The notes under the pieces: generated by a model
Database searches by the model: none
Told to the model about the DNA's origin: nothing
The model's input: the letters and a program-made list of their open reading frames with translations, nothing else
Shown here: in pieces, positions 1 to 6,867 of the stretch
Layout of the letters: each line of letters starts with the position of its first letter
Numbering within the stretch: position 1 is the first letter of the stretch
From: an uncultured Lachnospiraceae bacterium
Lineage (GTDB): Bacteria; Bacillota; Clostridia; Lachnospirales; Lachnospiraceae
Reading direction: 5' to 3'
Assembly (NCBI GenBank): GCA_934371505.1
Contig: CAKRNW010000018.1
Coordinates: 1-26,695, forward strand
DNA: 26,695 bases
Translations under genes and position numbers: made by a program

Positions 1-1365
1 ATGGTGGGAACCGGAAAAGGTGCGGAGAACGGTATCCTGATTAAATCCGGCGAGGCGCTGGAAATGGCACATCTGGTGGACACCGTTGTGTTGGACAAAA
101 CCGGAACCATCACCGAAGGAAAGCCTCGTGTCACCGATGTGTACGCCTGCGAAGGCATGGAGCCGAAACAGCTGCTTGCCCTTGCAGGGGCTTTGGAAAA
201 GGGAAGTGAGCATCCCTTAGCCCAGGCAATTCTGGAGCAGTGTGAGGAAGATGGTCTGACCTGTGCCCCGGTACAGAACTTCGAGGCAGTGTTTGGGCAC
301 GGAATCAAGGGTACCGTGGACGGCGTGGACTGTTTTGCAGGAAATGAGGCAATGGTACAGAGTCTGGGACTTTCCCTCCCGAAAACCGTTTCTGGAAAAT
401 TACAGGAATTAGCCACTCAGGGCAAAACTCCGTTAATTTTCGGCAGAATAGAGCAGGACAGTACAAAGGGTACCATCCTTGGAATCATTGCTGTAGCGGA
501 TGTGATTAAGGAATCCTCCCCGGAGGCGATCCAGAAGCTGAAAGATTACCATATTCATGTGGTGATGCTCACCGGCGACCATGAGCAGACCGCAAAAGCC
601 ATTCAGAAACAGGTGGGCGTGGATGAAGTCATTGCCCAGGTTCTTCCCAACCAGAAGGAAAAAAAGATTGCCCAGTTACAAAGAGCGGGACATAAAGTGG
701 CAATGGTGGGTGACGGTATCAACGATGCGCCTGCACTGGCAAGAGCGGATGTGGGAATCGCCATCGGTGCCGGTACCGATGTGGCACTGGAAAGCGCAGA
801 TGTGGTACTGATGCGCAGCGACCTCATGGATGTGGCTGGGGTGATTCATTTAAGCCATAAAGTCATTCGCAATATTAAAGAGAACCTTTTCTGGGCATTC
901 TTTTATAACAGTATTGGAATTCCCCTGGCGGCGGGCGTTCTTTACCCTCTGTTCCAGTTGAAATTAAATCCCATGTTCGGAGCGGCTGCCATGAGTCTCA
1001 GCAGCGTGTGTGTGGTCAGCAATGCATTGCGCTTAAAACATGTGAAACTCCGTCAGGAGAAGGACAACAAGGTAAGTCAGAACGTAGAAGTTACTCCTGC
1101 AGCAATACAGGAGACAGAACTGCAACCACACAAAAAAGAAAGTGAGGAAACAACAATGAAAAAAACAATTCATGTAGAAGGTATGATGTGCATGCACTGC
1201 GTAGGACATGTGGAGAAGGCACTGCGCGGGGTACCCGGTGTCAAGGGTGTCACCGTAAGCCTGGATGACCAAAATGCCATCGTGGATGTGGACGAGTCCG
1301 TAAGTAACGATGCATTAACCGCAGCGGTAAAAAATGCGGGCTACGAAGTGACTGGAATCGAATAA
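1..1365 (+). CDS. copA: Copper-translocating P1B-type ATPase (CopA), 3' part, with C-terminal HMA domain
   Basis: The gene is cut by the left edge of the window. The ATG at position 1 is an internal methionine of the conserved stretch before the phosphorylation domain, not the start. The visible 454 residues hold the phosphorylation motif DKTGT (32-36), the SEHPL motif of P1B ATPases (69-73), TGD (191-193), the hinge GDGINDAP (237-244), and the last two membrane helices with YN and MSLSS..NALRL, which are Cu(I)-site signatures. The family pumps Cu+ out across the cytoplasmic membrane. After a polar linker (about 351-385) comes a heavy-metal-associated domain with CMHC (C397, C400). HMA domains are usually N-terminal in this family; whether another precedes the cut cannot be seen. 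An SD-like GTGAGG precedes an in-frame ATG at 1156, so the last 69 residues could also be made as a free CopZ-like chaperone. Family assignment is very secure. Confidence 0.95.
   Translation: MVGTGKGAENGILIKSGEALEMAHLVDTVVLDKTGTITEGKPRVTDVYACEGMEPKQLLALAGALEKGSEHPLAQAILEQCEEDGLTCAPVQNFEAVFGHGIKGTVDGVDCFAGNEAMVQSLGLSLPKTVSGKLQELATQGKTPLIFGRIEQDSTKGTILGIIAVADVIKESSPEAIQKLKDYHIHVVMLTGDHEQTAKAIQKQVGVDEVIAQVLPNQKEKKIAQLQRAGHKVAMVGDGINDAPALARADVGIAIGAGTDVALESADVVLMRSDLMDVAGVIHLSHKVIRNIKENLFWAFFYNSIGIPLAAGVLYPLFQLKLNPMFGAAAMSLSSVCVVSNALRLKHVKLRQEKDNKVSQNVEVTPAAIQETELQPHKKESEETTMKKTIHVEGMMCMHCVGHVEKALRGVPGVKGVTVSLDDQNAIVDVDESVSNDALTAAVKNAGYEVTGIE
1156..1365 (+). CDS. Possible internally initiated CopZ-like copper chaperone, nested in copA
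   Basis: The in-frame ATG at 1156-1158 is preceded by GTGAGG (1142-1147) at an 8-nt spacing. Translation from here would give a 69-residue protein made of exactly one HMA fold, with the Cu(I)-binding motif GMMCMHC near its N-terminus, like free CopZ. The boundary falls precisely at the end of the linker. Known precedent: E. coli makes a free copper chaperone from copA by programmed frameshifting. Internal initiation here is inference; the domain may simply be a fused C-terminal metal-binding domain. Confidence 0.35.
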   Translation: MKKTIHVEGMMCMHCVGHVEKALRGVPGVKGVTVSLDDQNAIVDVDESVSNDALTAAVKNAGYEVTGIE

Positions 1366-1374
1366 AACCGGAAG

Positions 1375-1416
1375 CAAAGAAAAATCCGGTACACCTTTGA
1401 ATCCGGTGTACCGGAT
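1375..1416 (-). terminator. Intrinsic terminator of the symporter gene
   Basis: A perfect 12-bp inverted repeat (1384-1395 and 1405-1416, 9-nt loop) lies between the convergent copA and symporter genes. On the minus strand it is followed by TTTTTCTTTGC, so it fits as the symporter terminator. On the plus strand no T-run follows, so it would stop copA transcription only weakly. Confidence 0.8.
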
Positions 1417-1428
1417 CACTTATCAGAA

Positions 1429-2841
1429 TCAGTCTTTTCCTTTATAACGGGTGAGATAATCTTTGGTTTCTGCAGCAACTACGCCACTTAATGCAACCAG
1501 TGCAATCAGGTTGGGCAGTGCCATCAGTCCGTTGAAAATATCCGCAATCGTCCATACTGCAGCAACGGTCATGTAAGGTCCGATAAAGATAGCCAGAATG
1601 TAAATCCAACGGTATACCTTTATCACCTTCTTCTTACCGCCGGTAAGGTACTCCAGGCAGCGCTCGGAATAGTAGTCCCATCCCAGAATGGTGGTAAAAG
1701 CAAAGAATACAAGACAAACCATGAGAATAAAGGCACATACCTGGTTGGGGAAAGGAAGTCCCATCTCAAAAGCCTTTGTGGTAACAGCCACGCCCTCTAA
1801 GCCCATATCCCAGGCTCCGGTAATGACAATGGCAAGACCGGTCATGGTACAGATGATAATGGTATCAATGAACGTACCGGTCATGGAAATCAGACCCTGG
1901 CGAACCGGCTCATGGGTGTGTGCAGCAGCGGCTGCGATAGGAGCACTACCAAGACCAGCCTCGTTGGAGAAGATGCCACGGGCGATACCTTTCTGCATGG
2001 CAACAATCATGGCACCTACAGCGCCGCCGGCTGCAGCCTTGAGACCAAATGCACTTTGGACAATGAGAACTAAAGCGGCAGGAACTTTGGTAATATTAAA
2101 GAGAATAATCAAAATACCAATCATGACATACAAAACTGCCATGAAGGGAACGATTAACTCAGCAACCTTGGAAATTCGTTTCAGGCCACCGATGATAACC
2201 AGTGCCACACAGACGGTGAGAATCACGCCGGCGATAACAACGGTCCAGGAGTAGGTACGTCCGAACAGATTGACCGTCCATGCATTATTGGGGTCAAAGA
2301 AGTTGTTGACAGCAGAGGAGATACCATTGACCTGGGTAAAGGTACCGATACCGAGAAGACCTACACCTACGCCAAAGAAGGCGAAAATTTTGGCAAGCCA
2401 TTTACATTGTCTGCCCATACCGGTTTCTATATAATAGAAGGGACCTCCTACGATATGTCCATCGGCATCCACTTTACGGTATTTCACCGCCAGCAGACAC
2501 TCGGCATATTTGGTAGCCGTGCCCAGTAAAGCGGCAAGCCACATCCAGAACAGGGCACCGGGTCCACCGGCTACAAGAGCGGTAGCAACACCTACAATAT
2601 TACCGGTTCCGATGGTAGCGGAAAGTGAGGTACAGAGAGCACCGAAACTGCTGACTTCTCCGTGTTCGCCACTTCTTTCATTTTTAATAATGCAACGGAA
2701 TGCGCGTCCCAGATTGGTGAACTGTACACCTTTTAAACGCACAGTGAGGAAAATACCGACGGCCAGAATGAGGATAATGAGTGGAAGACCCCATACAAAG
2801 TCATCAATCTTCCCTAAGATAGAGTTGAATGATTCGAACAT
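1429..2841 (-). CDS. Sodium:alanine/glycine symporter, AGCS family
   Basis: The 470-residue, very hydrophobic protein carries the family signature around GGPGALFWMWLAALLG, preceded by GTGNIVGVATAL, and many membrane helices. AGCS carriers import alanine or glycine with Na+ across the cytoplasmic membrane. The start chosen is the ATG at 2841, because a strong GGAGGA lies 9 nt upstream and the protein then begins with the usual AGCS N-terminus (MFESFNSILGKID). The longer open frame to 3099 runs through the riboswitch and is not protein. The gene is single, convergent with copA, and lies behind a glycine riboswitch, which points to glycine as substrate or signal. The exact amino acid transported cannot be told from sequence alone. 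Confidence 0.93.
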   Translation of the reverse strand: MFESFNSILGKIDDFVWGLPLIILILAVGIFLTVRLKGVQFTNLGRAFRCIIKNERSGEHGEVSSFGALCTSLSATIGTGNIVGVATALVAGGPGALFWMWLAALLGTATKYAECLLAVKYRKVDADGHIVGGPFYYIETGMGRQCKWLAKIFAFFGVGVGLLGIGTFTQVNGISSAVNNFFDPNNAWTVNLFGRTYSWTVVIAGVILTVCVALVIIGGLKRISKVAELIVPFMAVLYVMIGILIILFNITKVPAALVLIVQSAFGLKAAAGGAVGAMIVAMQKGIARGIFSNEAGLGSAPIAAAAAHTHEPVRQGLISMTGTFIDTIIICTMTGLAIVITGAWDMGLEGVAVTTKAFEMGLPFPNQVCAFILMVCLVFFAFTTILGWDYYSERCLEYLTGGKKKVIKVYRWIYILAIFIGPYMTVAAVWTIADIFNGLMALPNLIALVALSGVVAAETKDYLTRYKGKD

Positions 2842-2888
2842 GTTACATGTTCCTCCTTTGGTTTCGTGTCTCCGAAGATAAGAACATG
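2836..2888 (-). promoter_or_regulatory. Putative expression platform of the glycine riboswitch
   Basis: Three heptamers lie between aptamer and coding region on the minus strand: CATGTTC (2888-2882), GAACATG (2852-2846, directly after the GGAGG SD) and CATGTTC (2842-2836, containing the start codon). The middle one can pair with either outer one. Pairing with the last hides the AUG in a 7-bp hairpin with loop UAA. Pairing with the first frees the AUG but encloses the SD-side sequence. No terminator hairpin with a U-run is present, so translational control is the more likely mode. Confidence 0.5.
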
Positions 2889-3005
2889 CGATTGCTCTGT
2901 CCTTTGTGCCTGAGAGATAGGCAGTGCAGCTCCTTTGTTGCACTGTGTTACACCTTCGGCGCCCCTGCAAGGGGGACTCTCCAGAGTGCGGACATTTATC
3001 TGTCC
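2889..3005 (-). promoter_or_regulatory. Glycine riboswitch, single aptamer
   Basis: Read on the minus strand, the region has the glycine-aptamer core in order: CTCTGGAGAG (P1/P2 5' strands, near 2986-2977), a CCCC/GGGG hairpin, the conserved GCCGAAGG (2960-2953), a CAGTGCA/TGCACTG hairpin, then CTCTCAGG and AAAGGACAGAG closing P2 and P1 (CAGAG at 2899-2895). Only one aptamer is present. Upstream lies a small GGACA/TGTCC hairpin (3005-2990), which may be the remnant or ghost partner seen with singlet glycine riboswitches. Single glycine aptamers before AGCS symporters are known, and one in Streptococcus pyogenes turns expression off when glycine is bound. The direction of control here is inferred. 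Confidence 0.93.
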
Positions 3006-3050
3006 AACGAAAACACTTTATCACACTACATTGGAAAATACAATTACTAA

Positions 3051-3079
3051 TTTTCAAAAATATTAAAGTTTGATATACT
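3051..3079 (+). promoter_or_regulatory. Likely promoter of trxA-argC
   Basis: TTTTCA (3051-3056), a 17-bp spacer and TATACT (3074-3079) lie about 45 bp before the trxA start, in an AT-rich stretch divergent from the symporter leader. Both hexamers are imperfect, so confidence is moderate. Confidence 0.5.
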
Positions 3080-3123
3080 AACAGTATCATGTGTATCAAT
3101 CGCTTTCAGAAAGGAGATTTACG

Positions 3124-3438
3124 ATGAGTGTTATTACGATTACAGCAGAAAATTTTGATGAGGTTATGAATACAGACAAAAAGGTTCTGGTGGACTTCTG
3201 GGCGTCCTGGTGCATGCCCTGCAAAATGATGTCCCCGGTCATTGACGAGGTGGCAGAGGAAAATGATTCCTTCCTGGTGGGCAAAGTAAACACCGATGAA
3301 CAGCAGGAACTGGCAGTGCGCTTTGGCGTCATGAGCATCCCCACCCTGTTGGTTTTTGAAAAGGGCAAGGTGGTTAACCAGTCTGTTGGCGTGATTCCCA
3401 AGGAAGAAGTACTGGCACTGGTTCAGGGATCGTTATAA
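3124..3438 (+). CDS. trxA: Thioredoxin with WCMPC active site
   Basis: The 104-residue protein has the thioredoxin fold sequence pattern: VLVDFWASWC, redox cysteines C30 and C33, and cis-proline P73 in SIPTLLVF. It is a cytoplasmic disulfide reductase, normally kept reduced by thioredoxin reductase, which is not encoded here. The start at 3124 follows AAGGAG with good spacing; upstream in-frame codons from 3091 would read through the SD. The active site is WCMPC rather than the standard WCGPC, a change expected to shift redox potential or partner choice. argC follows 25 nt later and is probably co-transcribed, but no functional link is evident. Confidence 0.95.
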   Translation: MSVITITAENFDEVMNTDKKVLVDFWASWCMPCKMMSPVIDEVAEENDSFLVGKVNTDEQQELAVRFGVMSIPTLLVFEKGKVVNQSVGVIPKEEVLALVQGSL

Positions 3439-3463
3439 TTCCTAAAGAAAGGCACAATTCAGG

Positions 3464-4417
3464 ATGAAAACAAAGGTTTATATTGACGGAAGCGAAGGAA
3501 CCACCGGACTGCGGATTAACGAGCGGTTTCAGGGACGGGACGATGTGGAAATTCTCACCATCGACCCGGAAAAACGGAAAAATCCGGTGGAAAGAGGTAA
3601 ACTGATTAACGCATCAGACATTACCTTCCTGTGTCTGCCGGATGCGGCAGCGATTGAGGCAGTGAGTCTGGTGGAAAATGATCATGTGCGTATCATTGAT
3701 TCCTCCACAGCCCACCGCACGGAAAACGGATGGGCTTATGGGTTTCCGGAACTTTCCCCGGCACACAGAGAGGCAATCCGCACCGGCAAGCGCATCGCCG
3801 TTCCCGGCTGCCATGCCACCGGTCTCATTTCCCTTCTTTATCCTTTGATAAAAGGACAGATTATGCCTGCAGACTATCCAGTGGTCAGTTTTTCCCTCAC
3901 TGGCTACAGCGGCGGCGGAAAGAAAATGATTGCGGAGTACGAGGCTGAGGGCAGGGATATGGAACTGGATTCCCCCAGGGAGTATGCCCTATCCCAGAAA
4001 CACAAGCATTTAAAGGAAATGAAAGCCATCTGCGGTCTGAACCAGGAGCCTTTGTTTTCGCCCATTGTGTCCGACTATTACAGCGGCATGGTGGTGTCCC
4101 TTCCTATCTATACGAATTTATTAAACAAAAAAGTCACACCGGAGGAACTTCACGACTTTTATGCGTCCTATTATGACACGGCGAAACAGCCTTTTATTAA
4201 AGTAAGGGAATTTGGCTGTGAGGAAGAAATGAGGGGCTTTTTGTCCGGCAACGGCAAATCCGGCTGGGACGGACTGGAAATTTTCATCACCGGAAATAAG
4301 GAGCGGCTTCTGGTAAGCTCCCGTTTTGACAATCTGGGAAAAGGAGCCTCCGGTGCTGCCATCCAGTGCATGAACCTGATGACAGGCTGTGAGGAAACAA
4401 AAGGCTTAAATCTTTAA
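3464..4417 (+). CDS. argC: N-acetyl-gamma-glutamyl-phosphate reductase, short type
   Basis: This 317-residue protein catalyses the NADPH-dependent reduction of N-acetylglutamyl phosphate to the semialdehyde in arginine and ornithine synthesis. The NADP-binding loop GSEGTTG (9-15) and the catalytic cysteine C116 in VPGCHATG are clear. The length and sequence fit the shorter, type 2 ArgC family rather than the roughly 345-residue type 1. No other arg gene adjoins it; the neighbours are trxA upstream and rplU downstream. The rplU promoter starts only 9 nt after its stop codon. Function is secure; why it stands apart from other arg genes is unknown. Confidence 0.94.
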   Translation: MKTKVYIDGSEGTTGLRINERFQGRDDVEILTIDPEKRKNPVERGKLINASDITFLCLPDAAAIEAVSLVENDHVRIIDSSTAHRTENGWAYGFPELSPAHREAIRTGKRIAVPGCHATGLISLLYPLIKGQIMPADYPVVSFSLTGYSGGGKKMIAEYEAEGRDMELDSPREYALSQKHKHLKEMKAICGLNQEPLFSPIVSDYYSGMVVSLPIYTNLLNKKVTPEELHDFYASYYDTAKQPFIKVREFGCEEEMRGFLSGNGKSGWDGLEIFITGNKERLLVSSRFDNLGKGASGAAIQCMNLMTGCEETKGLNL

Positions 4418-4425
4418 AATTTTTG

Positions 4426-4454
4426 TTGACAAATCCGGAGAGCAGATGTAGGAT
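4426..4454 (+). promoter_or_regulatory. Promoter of the rplU operon
   Basis: A perfect TTGACA (4426-4431) is followed after 17 bp by TAGGAT (4449-4454), directly downstream of argC. Transcription would start near 4461 and give an 80-nt leader before rplU. Confidence 0.75.
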
Positions 4455-4460
4455 ATATGA

Positions 4461-4535
4461 GTATGCCGCATACTGAGGTTAGAAGTGTGTCCGTCCGCGG
4501 ATACCACCGTAGGTAGCGAGTAAATAATAGGAGGT
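4461..4535 (+). promoter_or_regulatory. Probable ribosomal protein L21 leader RNA
   Basis: The roughly 75-nt leader between the promoter and the rplU SD starts with a GTATG/CATAC hairpin (4461-4473) and continues with a GC-rich CCGTCCGCGG block and TACC..GGTA pairing (about 4502-4514). Bacillota rplU genes commonly carry a structured L21 leader thought to bind L21 and autoregulate the operon. Position and general shape fit; I could not align it to the family model. Confidence 0.6.
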
Positions 4536-4540
4536 GCCAT

Positions 4541-4846
4541 ATGTACGCAATTATCGCAACAGGTGGAAAGCAGTACAAGGTTTCTGAAGGTGACATCATT
4601 AAAGTTGAGAAACTTGATGTTGAGGCTGGAAACACAGTAACCTTTGACCAGGTGATTGCAGTCAGCGATTCTACTTTAAAGGTAGCTGATGATGTGAAGG
4701 GTGCAACTGTAACCGCAACCGTTATGGAGCAGGGCAGAGGCAAGAAAGTCATCGTTTACAAATACAAGAGAAAGACTGGCTATCACAAGAAAAACGGTCA
4801 TAGACAAGCATACACTCAGGTTAAAATTGACAAGATTAATGCTTAA
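4541..4846 (+). CDS. rplU: 50S ribosomal protein L21
   Basis: The 101-residue protein begins MYAIIATGGKQYKV and ends with the KRKTGYHKKNGHRQ segment typical of bL21, which binds 23S rRNA in the large subunit. The length is normal. A strong SD (TAGGAGG) precedes the ATG. It heads the rplU-prp-rpmA operon, whose order is conserved across Bacillota, and is likely controlled by the leader immediately upstream. Confidence 0.98.
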   Translation: MYAIIATGGKQYKVSEGDIIKVEKLDVEAGNTVTFDQVIAVSDSTLKVADDVKGATVTATVMEQGRGKKVIVYKYKRKTGYHKKNGHRQAYTQVKIDKINA

Positions 4847-4848
4847 TC

Positions 4849-5196
4849 ATGACGACAGTTACTATTATAAGGAATCCATCTAGTCATACCTATCAGGAAT
4901 TCCATTGTTTCGGTCATGCCAGGAATCATCGGTTTCTGCTGACAAGAGACACACAGGATATCGTCTGTGCATCCATTTCCGTTCTGGTGATTAACACCAT
5001 TAACGCCATGGAGGAGCTGGCAGGCGAGCAGTTAGAGGTGACAACCAATGAAGAGACCGGTTTTATCCGATGTATCTTTAAAGAACAGCCATCCGACAAA
5101 TCCATACTTTTGATGGATGCGCTTGTGTTAGGATTAGATGGTATTTCCAGACAGTATGGAGAGAAATTCTTACAAGTCAAATTCGAGGAGGTGTAA
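4849..5196 (+). CDS. prp: Ribosomal-processing cysteine protease Prp
   Basis: This 115-residue protein of the YsxB/Prp family sits between rplU and rpmA, its invariant place. Prp removes the short N-terminal extension of L27, an essential step in Staphylococcus aureus. The catalytic pair is visible as H23 in GHA and C40 in DIVCASIS. In typical Prp proteins the His and Cys are about 12 residues apart; here they are 17 apart, so the loop between them is longer by about five residues. The ATG lies 2 nt after the rplU stop with no recognisable SD, so translation is probably coupled to rplU. The stop codon lies between the rpmA SD and the rpmA start. Confidence 0.92.
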   Translation: MTTVTIIRNPSSHTYQEFHCFGHARNHRFLLTRDTQDIVCASISVLVINTINAMEELAGEQLEVTTNEETGFIRCIFKEQPSDKSILLMDALVLGLDGISRQYGEKFLQVKFEEV

Positions 5197-5200
5197 TACC

Positions 5201-5485
5201 ATGTTGAATATGAACCTTCAGTTCTTTGCTCATAAAAAGGGAGTAGGTTCTACCAAGAACGGTAGAGATTCCGAGTCCAAGAGACTGGGTGCCAAGAGAG
5301 CAGACGGTCAGTTTGTAAAAGCTGGAAACATCCTTTACAGACAGCGCGGAACCAAGATTCACCCCGGTATCAATGTAGGTATCGGTGGAGATGATACCCT
5401 GTTCGCTTTAGTTGACGGTGTTCTTAAATTCGAGAGAAAGGGCCGTGACAAGAAACAGGCATCCGTTTATCCGGTTGAGAAATAA
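5201..5485 (+). CDS. rpmA: 50S ribosomal protein L27, with Prp-cleavable leader
   Basis: The 94-residue protein starts with MLNMNLQFF followed by AHKKGVGSTKNGRDSESKRLG. The first nine residues match the extension that Prp removes in Bacillota, cutting after FF so that AHKKG becomes the mature N-terminus reaching toward the peptidyl-transferase centre. The start at 5201 follows GAGGAGGTG, which lies in the end of prp; the longer open frame from 5138 is a shadow of prp. The protein is otherwise standard and is followed by a strong terminator. Confidence 0.97.
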   Translation: MLNMNLQFFAHKKGVGSTKNGRDSESKRLGAKRADGQFVKAGNILYRQRGTKIHPGINVGIGGDDTLFALVDGVLKFERKGRDKKQASVYPVEK

Positions 5486-5497
5486 GACCAGATTTCG

Positions 5498-5534
5498 TGG
5501 ACTTCAAACAGCATCGTTTGAAGTCCATTTTTTT
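5498..5534 (+). terminator. Intrinsic terminator after rpmA
   Basis: A perfect 12-bp stem (5498-5509 with 5516-5527), a 6-nt loop and seven Ts follow rpmA. Only 26 nt separate it from the obg start and I see no promoter there, so it may be a partial terminator that lowers expression of the genes downstream. Confidence 0.92.
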
Positions 5535-5560
5535 CAGTTCATAGGAAAGGCGTAAAAACC

Positions 5561-6856
5561 ATGTTTGCGGATAGAGCGAAAATTGTTGTGAAAAGTGGGA
5601 AAGGTGGAGACGGACATGTGTCCTTCCGCCGTGAAAAATATGTGCCGGACGGCGGTCCCGATGGTGGAGACGGCGGTGACGGCGGAAGTGTATTCTTTGT
5701 GGTGGACGAAGGTCTCAATACCCTGACAGATTTTCGTCATATTCGCAAATATGCAGCCCAGAACGGAGAAGAAGGTGGGAAGAAGAACTGCCGTGGCAAA
5801 AACGGACAGGATATCATGATCAAAGTTCCCGAAGGAACGGTGATTAAAGAGTCCTCCACAGGTGCAGTGATTACTGACATGTCCGGTGAAAACCGGAAAT
5901 TCTGCCTGTTAAAGGGTGGACGGGGCGGTAAGGGCAATCAGCACTATGTGACCAGTACCATGCAGGCTCCCCGTTATGCGCAGCCCGGACAGCCCGCCCG
6001 TGAACTGGAACTGATTCTGGAGTTAAAGGTCATCGCTGATGTGGGACTGGTCGGGTTCCCCAATGTCGGCAAATCCACCTTTCTTTCCAAAGTAACTAAT
6101 GCCCGTCCCAAGATTGCCAATTATCATTTTACAACCTTGAATCCCAACCTGGGTGTGGTGGATATGGACGGAGCCAAAAGCTTTGTCATCGCAGATATTC
6201 CCGGACTGATTGAAGGTGCATCCGAGGGCGTTGGACTGGGTTATCAGTTCCTGCGTCATATTGAGCGTACCAAAATGATGATTCATATTGTGGACGCAGC
6301 TTCCACAGAAGGCAGGGATCCCATTGAAGACATCTATGCCATCAATAAGGAGTTGGAAGCATACAATACAGAGATCGCAGCCAGACCCCAGGTCATTGCT
6401 GCCAACAAAATTGACTGCATCTATGATGATGGTTCCGGAAATGATCCTGTAACACGTTTAAAGGCTGAATTTGAGCCGAAGGGTGTGCCGGTATACCCCA
6501 TTTCTGCAGTAACCGGTGAGGGTATACAGGAACTTCTCTATTATGTAAGCCGCACTCTGGACACCTTAGAGGTGAAACCTATCATCTTTGAACAGGAATT
6601 TGACCCGGAAGTGTTTGTATCTCTGGAGGAAGAACCCTTCAGTGTCACTTATGATGAAGCAGAAGATGAATATGTAATTGAAGGTCCCCGCATTGAAAAA
6701 ATGCTGGGCTACACCAATCTTGAATCCGAGAAGGGATTTACCTTCTTCCAGAAGTTTTTAAAGGATACCGGGATTCTGAAACAGTTAGAGGAACTTGGCA
6801 TTCAGGATGGAGACACCGTACGGATGTACGGCTTATCCTTTGATTACTATAAATAG
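5561..6856 (+). CDS. obg: GTPase Obg (CgtA), 50S assembly and stress
   Basis: The 431-residue protein has three domains: the glycine-rich Obg fold (about 1-158, with GGPDGGDGGDGG), the G domain (about 159-330), and the C-terminal OCT domain (about 355-430) found in Gram-positive Obg proteins. G-motifs are clear: GFPNVGKST (165-173), DIPG (212-215) and NKID (282-285). Obg binds the late 50S particle and links ribosome assembly to GTP and (p)ppGpp. The start follows AGGAAAGG. It opens the obg-yhbY-nadD-yqeK-rsfS run, in which genes are separated by 1 to 29 nt. Confidence 0.98.
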   Translation: MFADRAKIVVKSGKGGDGHVSFRREKYVPDGGPDGGDGGDGGSVFFVVDEGLNTLTDFRHIRKYAAQNGEEGGKKNCRGKNGQDIMIKVPEGTVIKESSTGAVITDMSGENRKFCLLKGGRGGKGNQHYVTSTMQAPRYAQPGQPARELELILELKVIADVGLVGFPNVGKSTFLSKVTNARPKIANYHFTTLNPNLGVVDMDGAKSFVIADIPGLIEGASEGVGLGYQFLRHIERTKMMIHIVDAASTEGRDPIEDIYAINKELEAYNTEIAARPQVIAANKIDCIYDDGSGNDPVTRLKAEFEPKGVPVYPISAVTGEGIQELLYYVSRTLDTLEVKPIIFEQEFDPEVFVSLEEEPFSVTYDEAEDEYVIEGPRIEKMLGYTNLESEKGFTFFQKFLKDTGILKQLEELGIQDGDTVRMYGLSFDYYK

Positions 6857-6867
6857 GAGAGAAAACC

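Noticed and set aside
1..3. ATG at the first base taken as the start of the copper ATPase
   Set aside because: It encodes the internal Met before VGTGKGAENG, which lies mid-protein in all Cu-ATPases; the gene is cut by the window edge.
1688..2254. 188-codon open frame on the plus strand inside the symporter gene
   Set aside because: Antisense shadow of a well-supported membrane protein; no SD and no recognisable domain.
2842..3099. N-terminal 86-codon extension of the symporter from ATG 3099
   Set aside because: It would translate through the glycine riboswitch, and the strong SD and conserved N-terminus indicate 2841.
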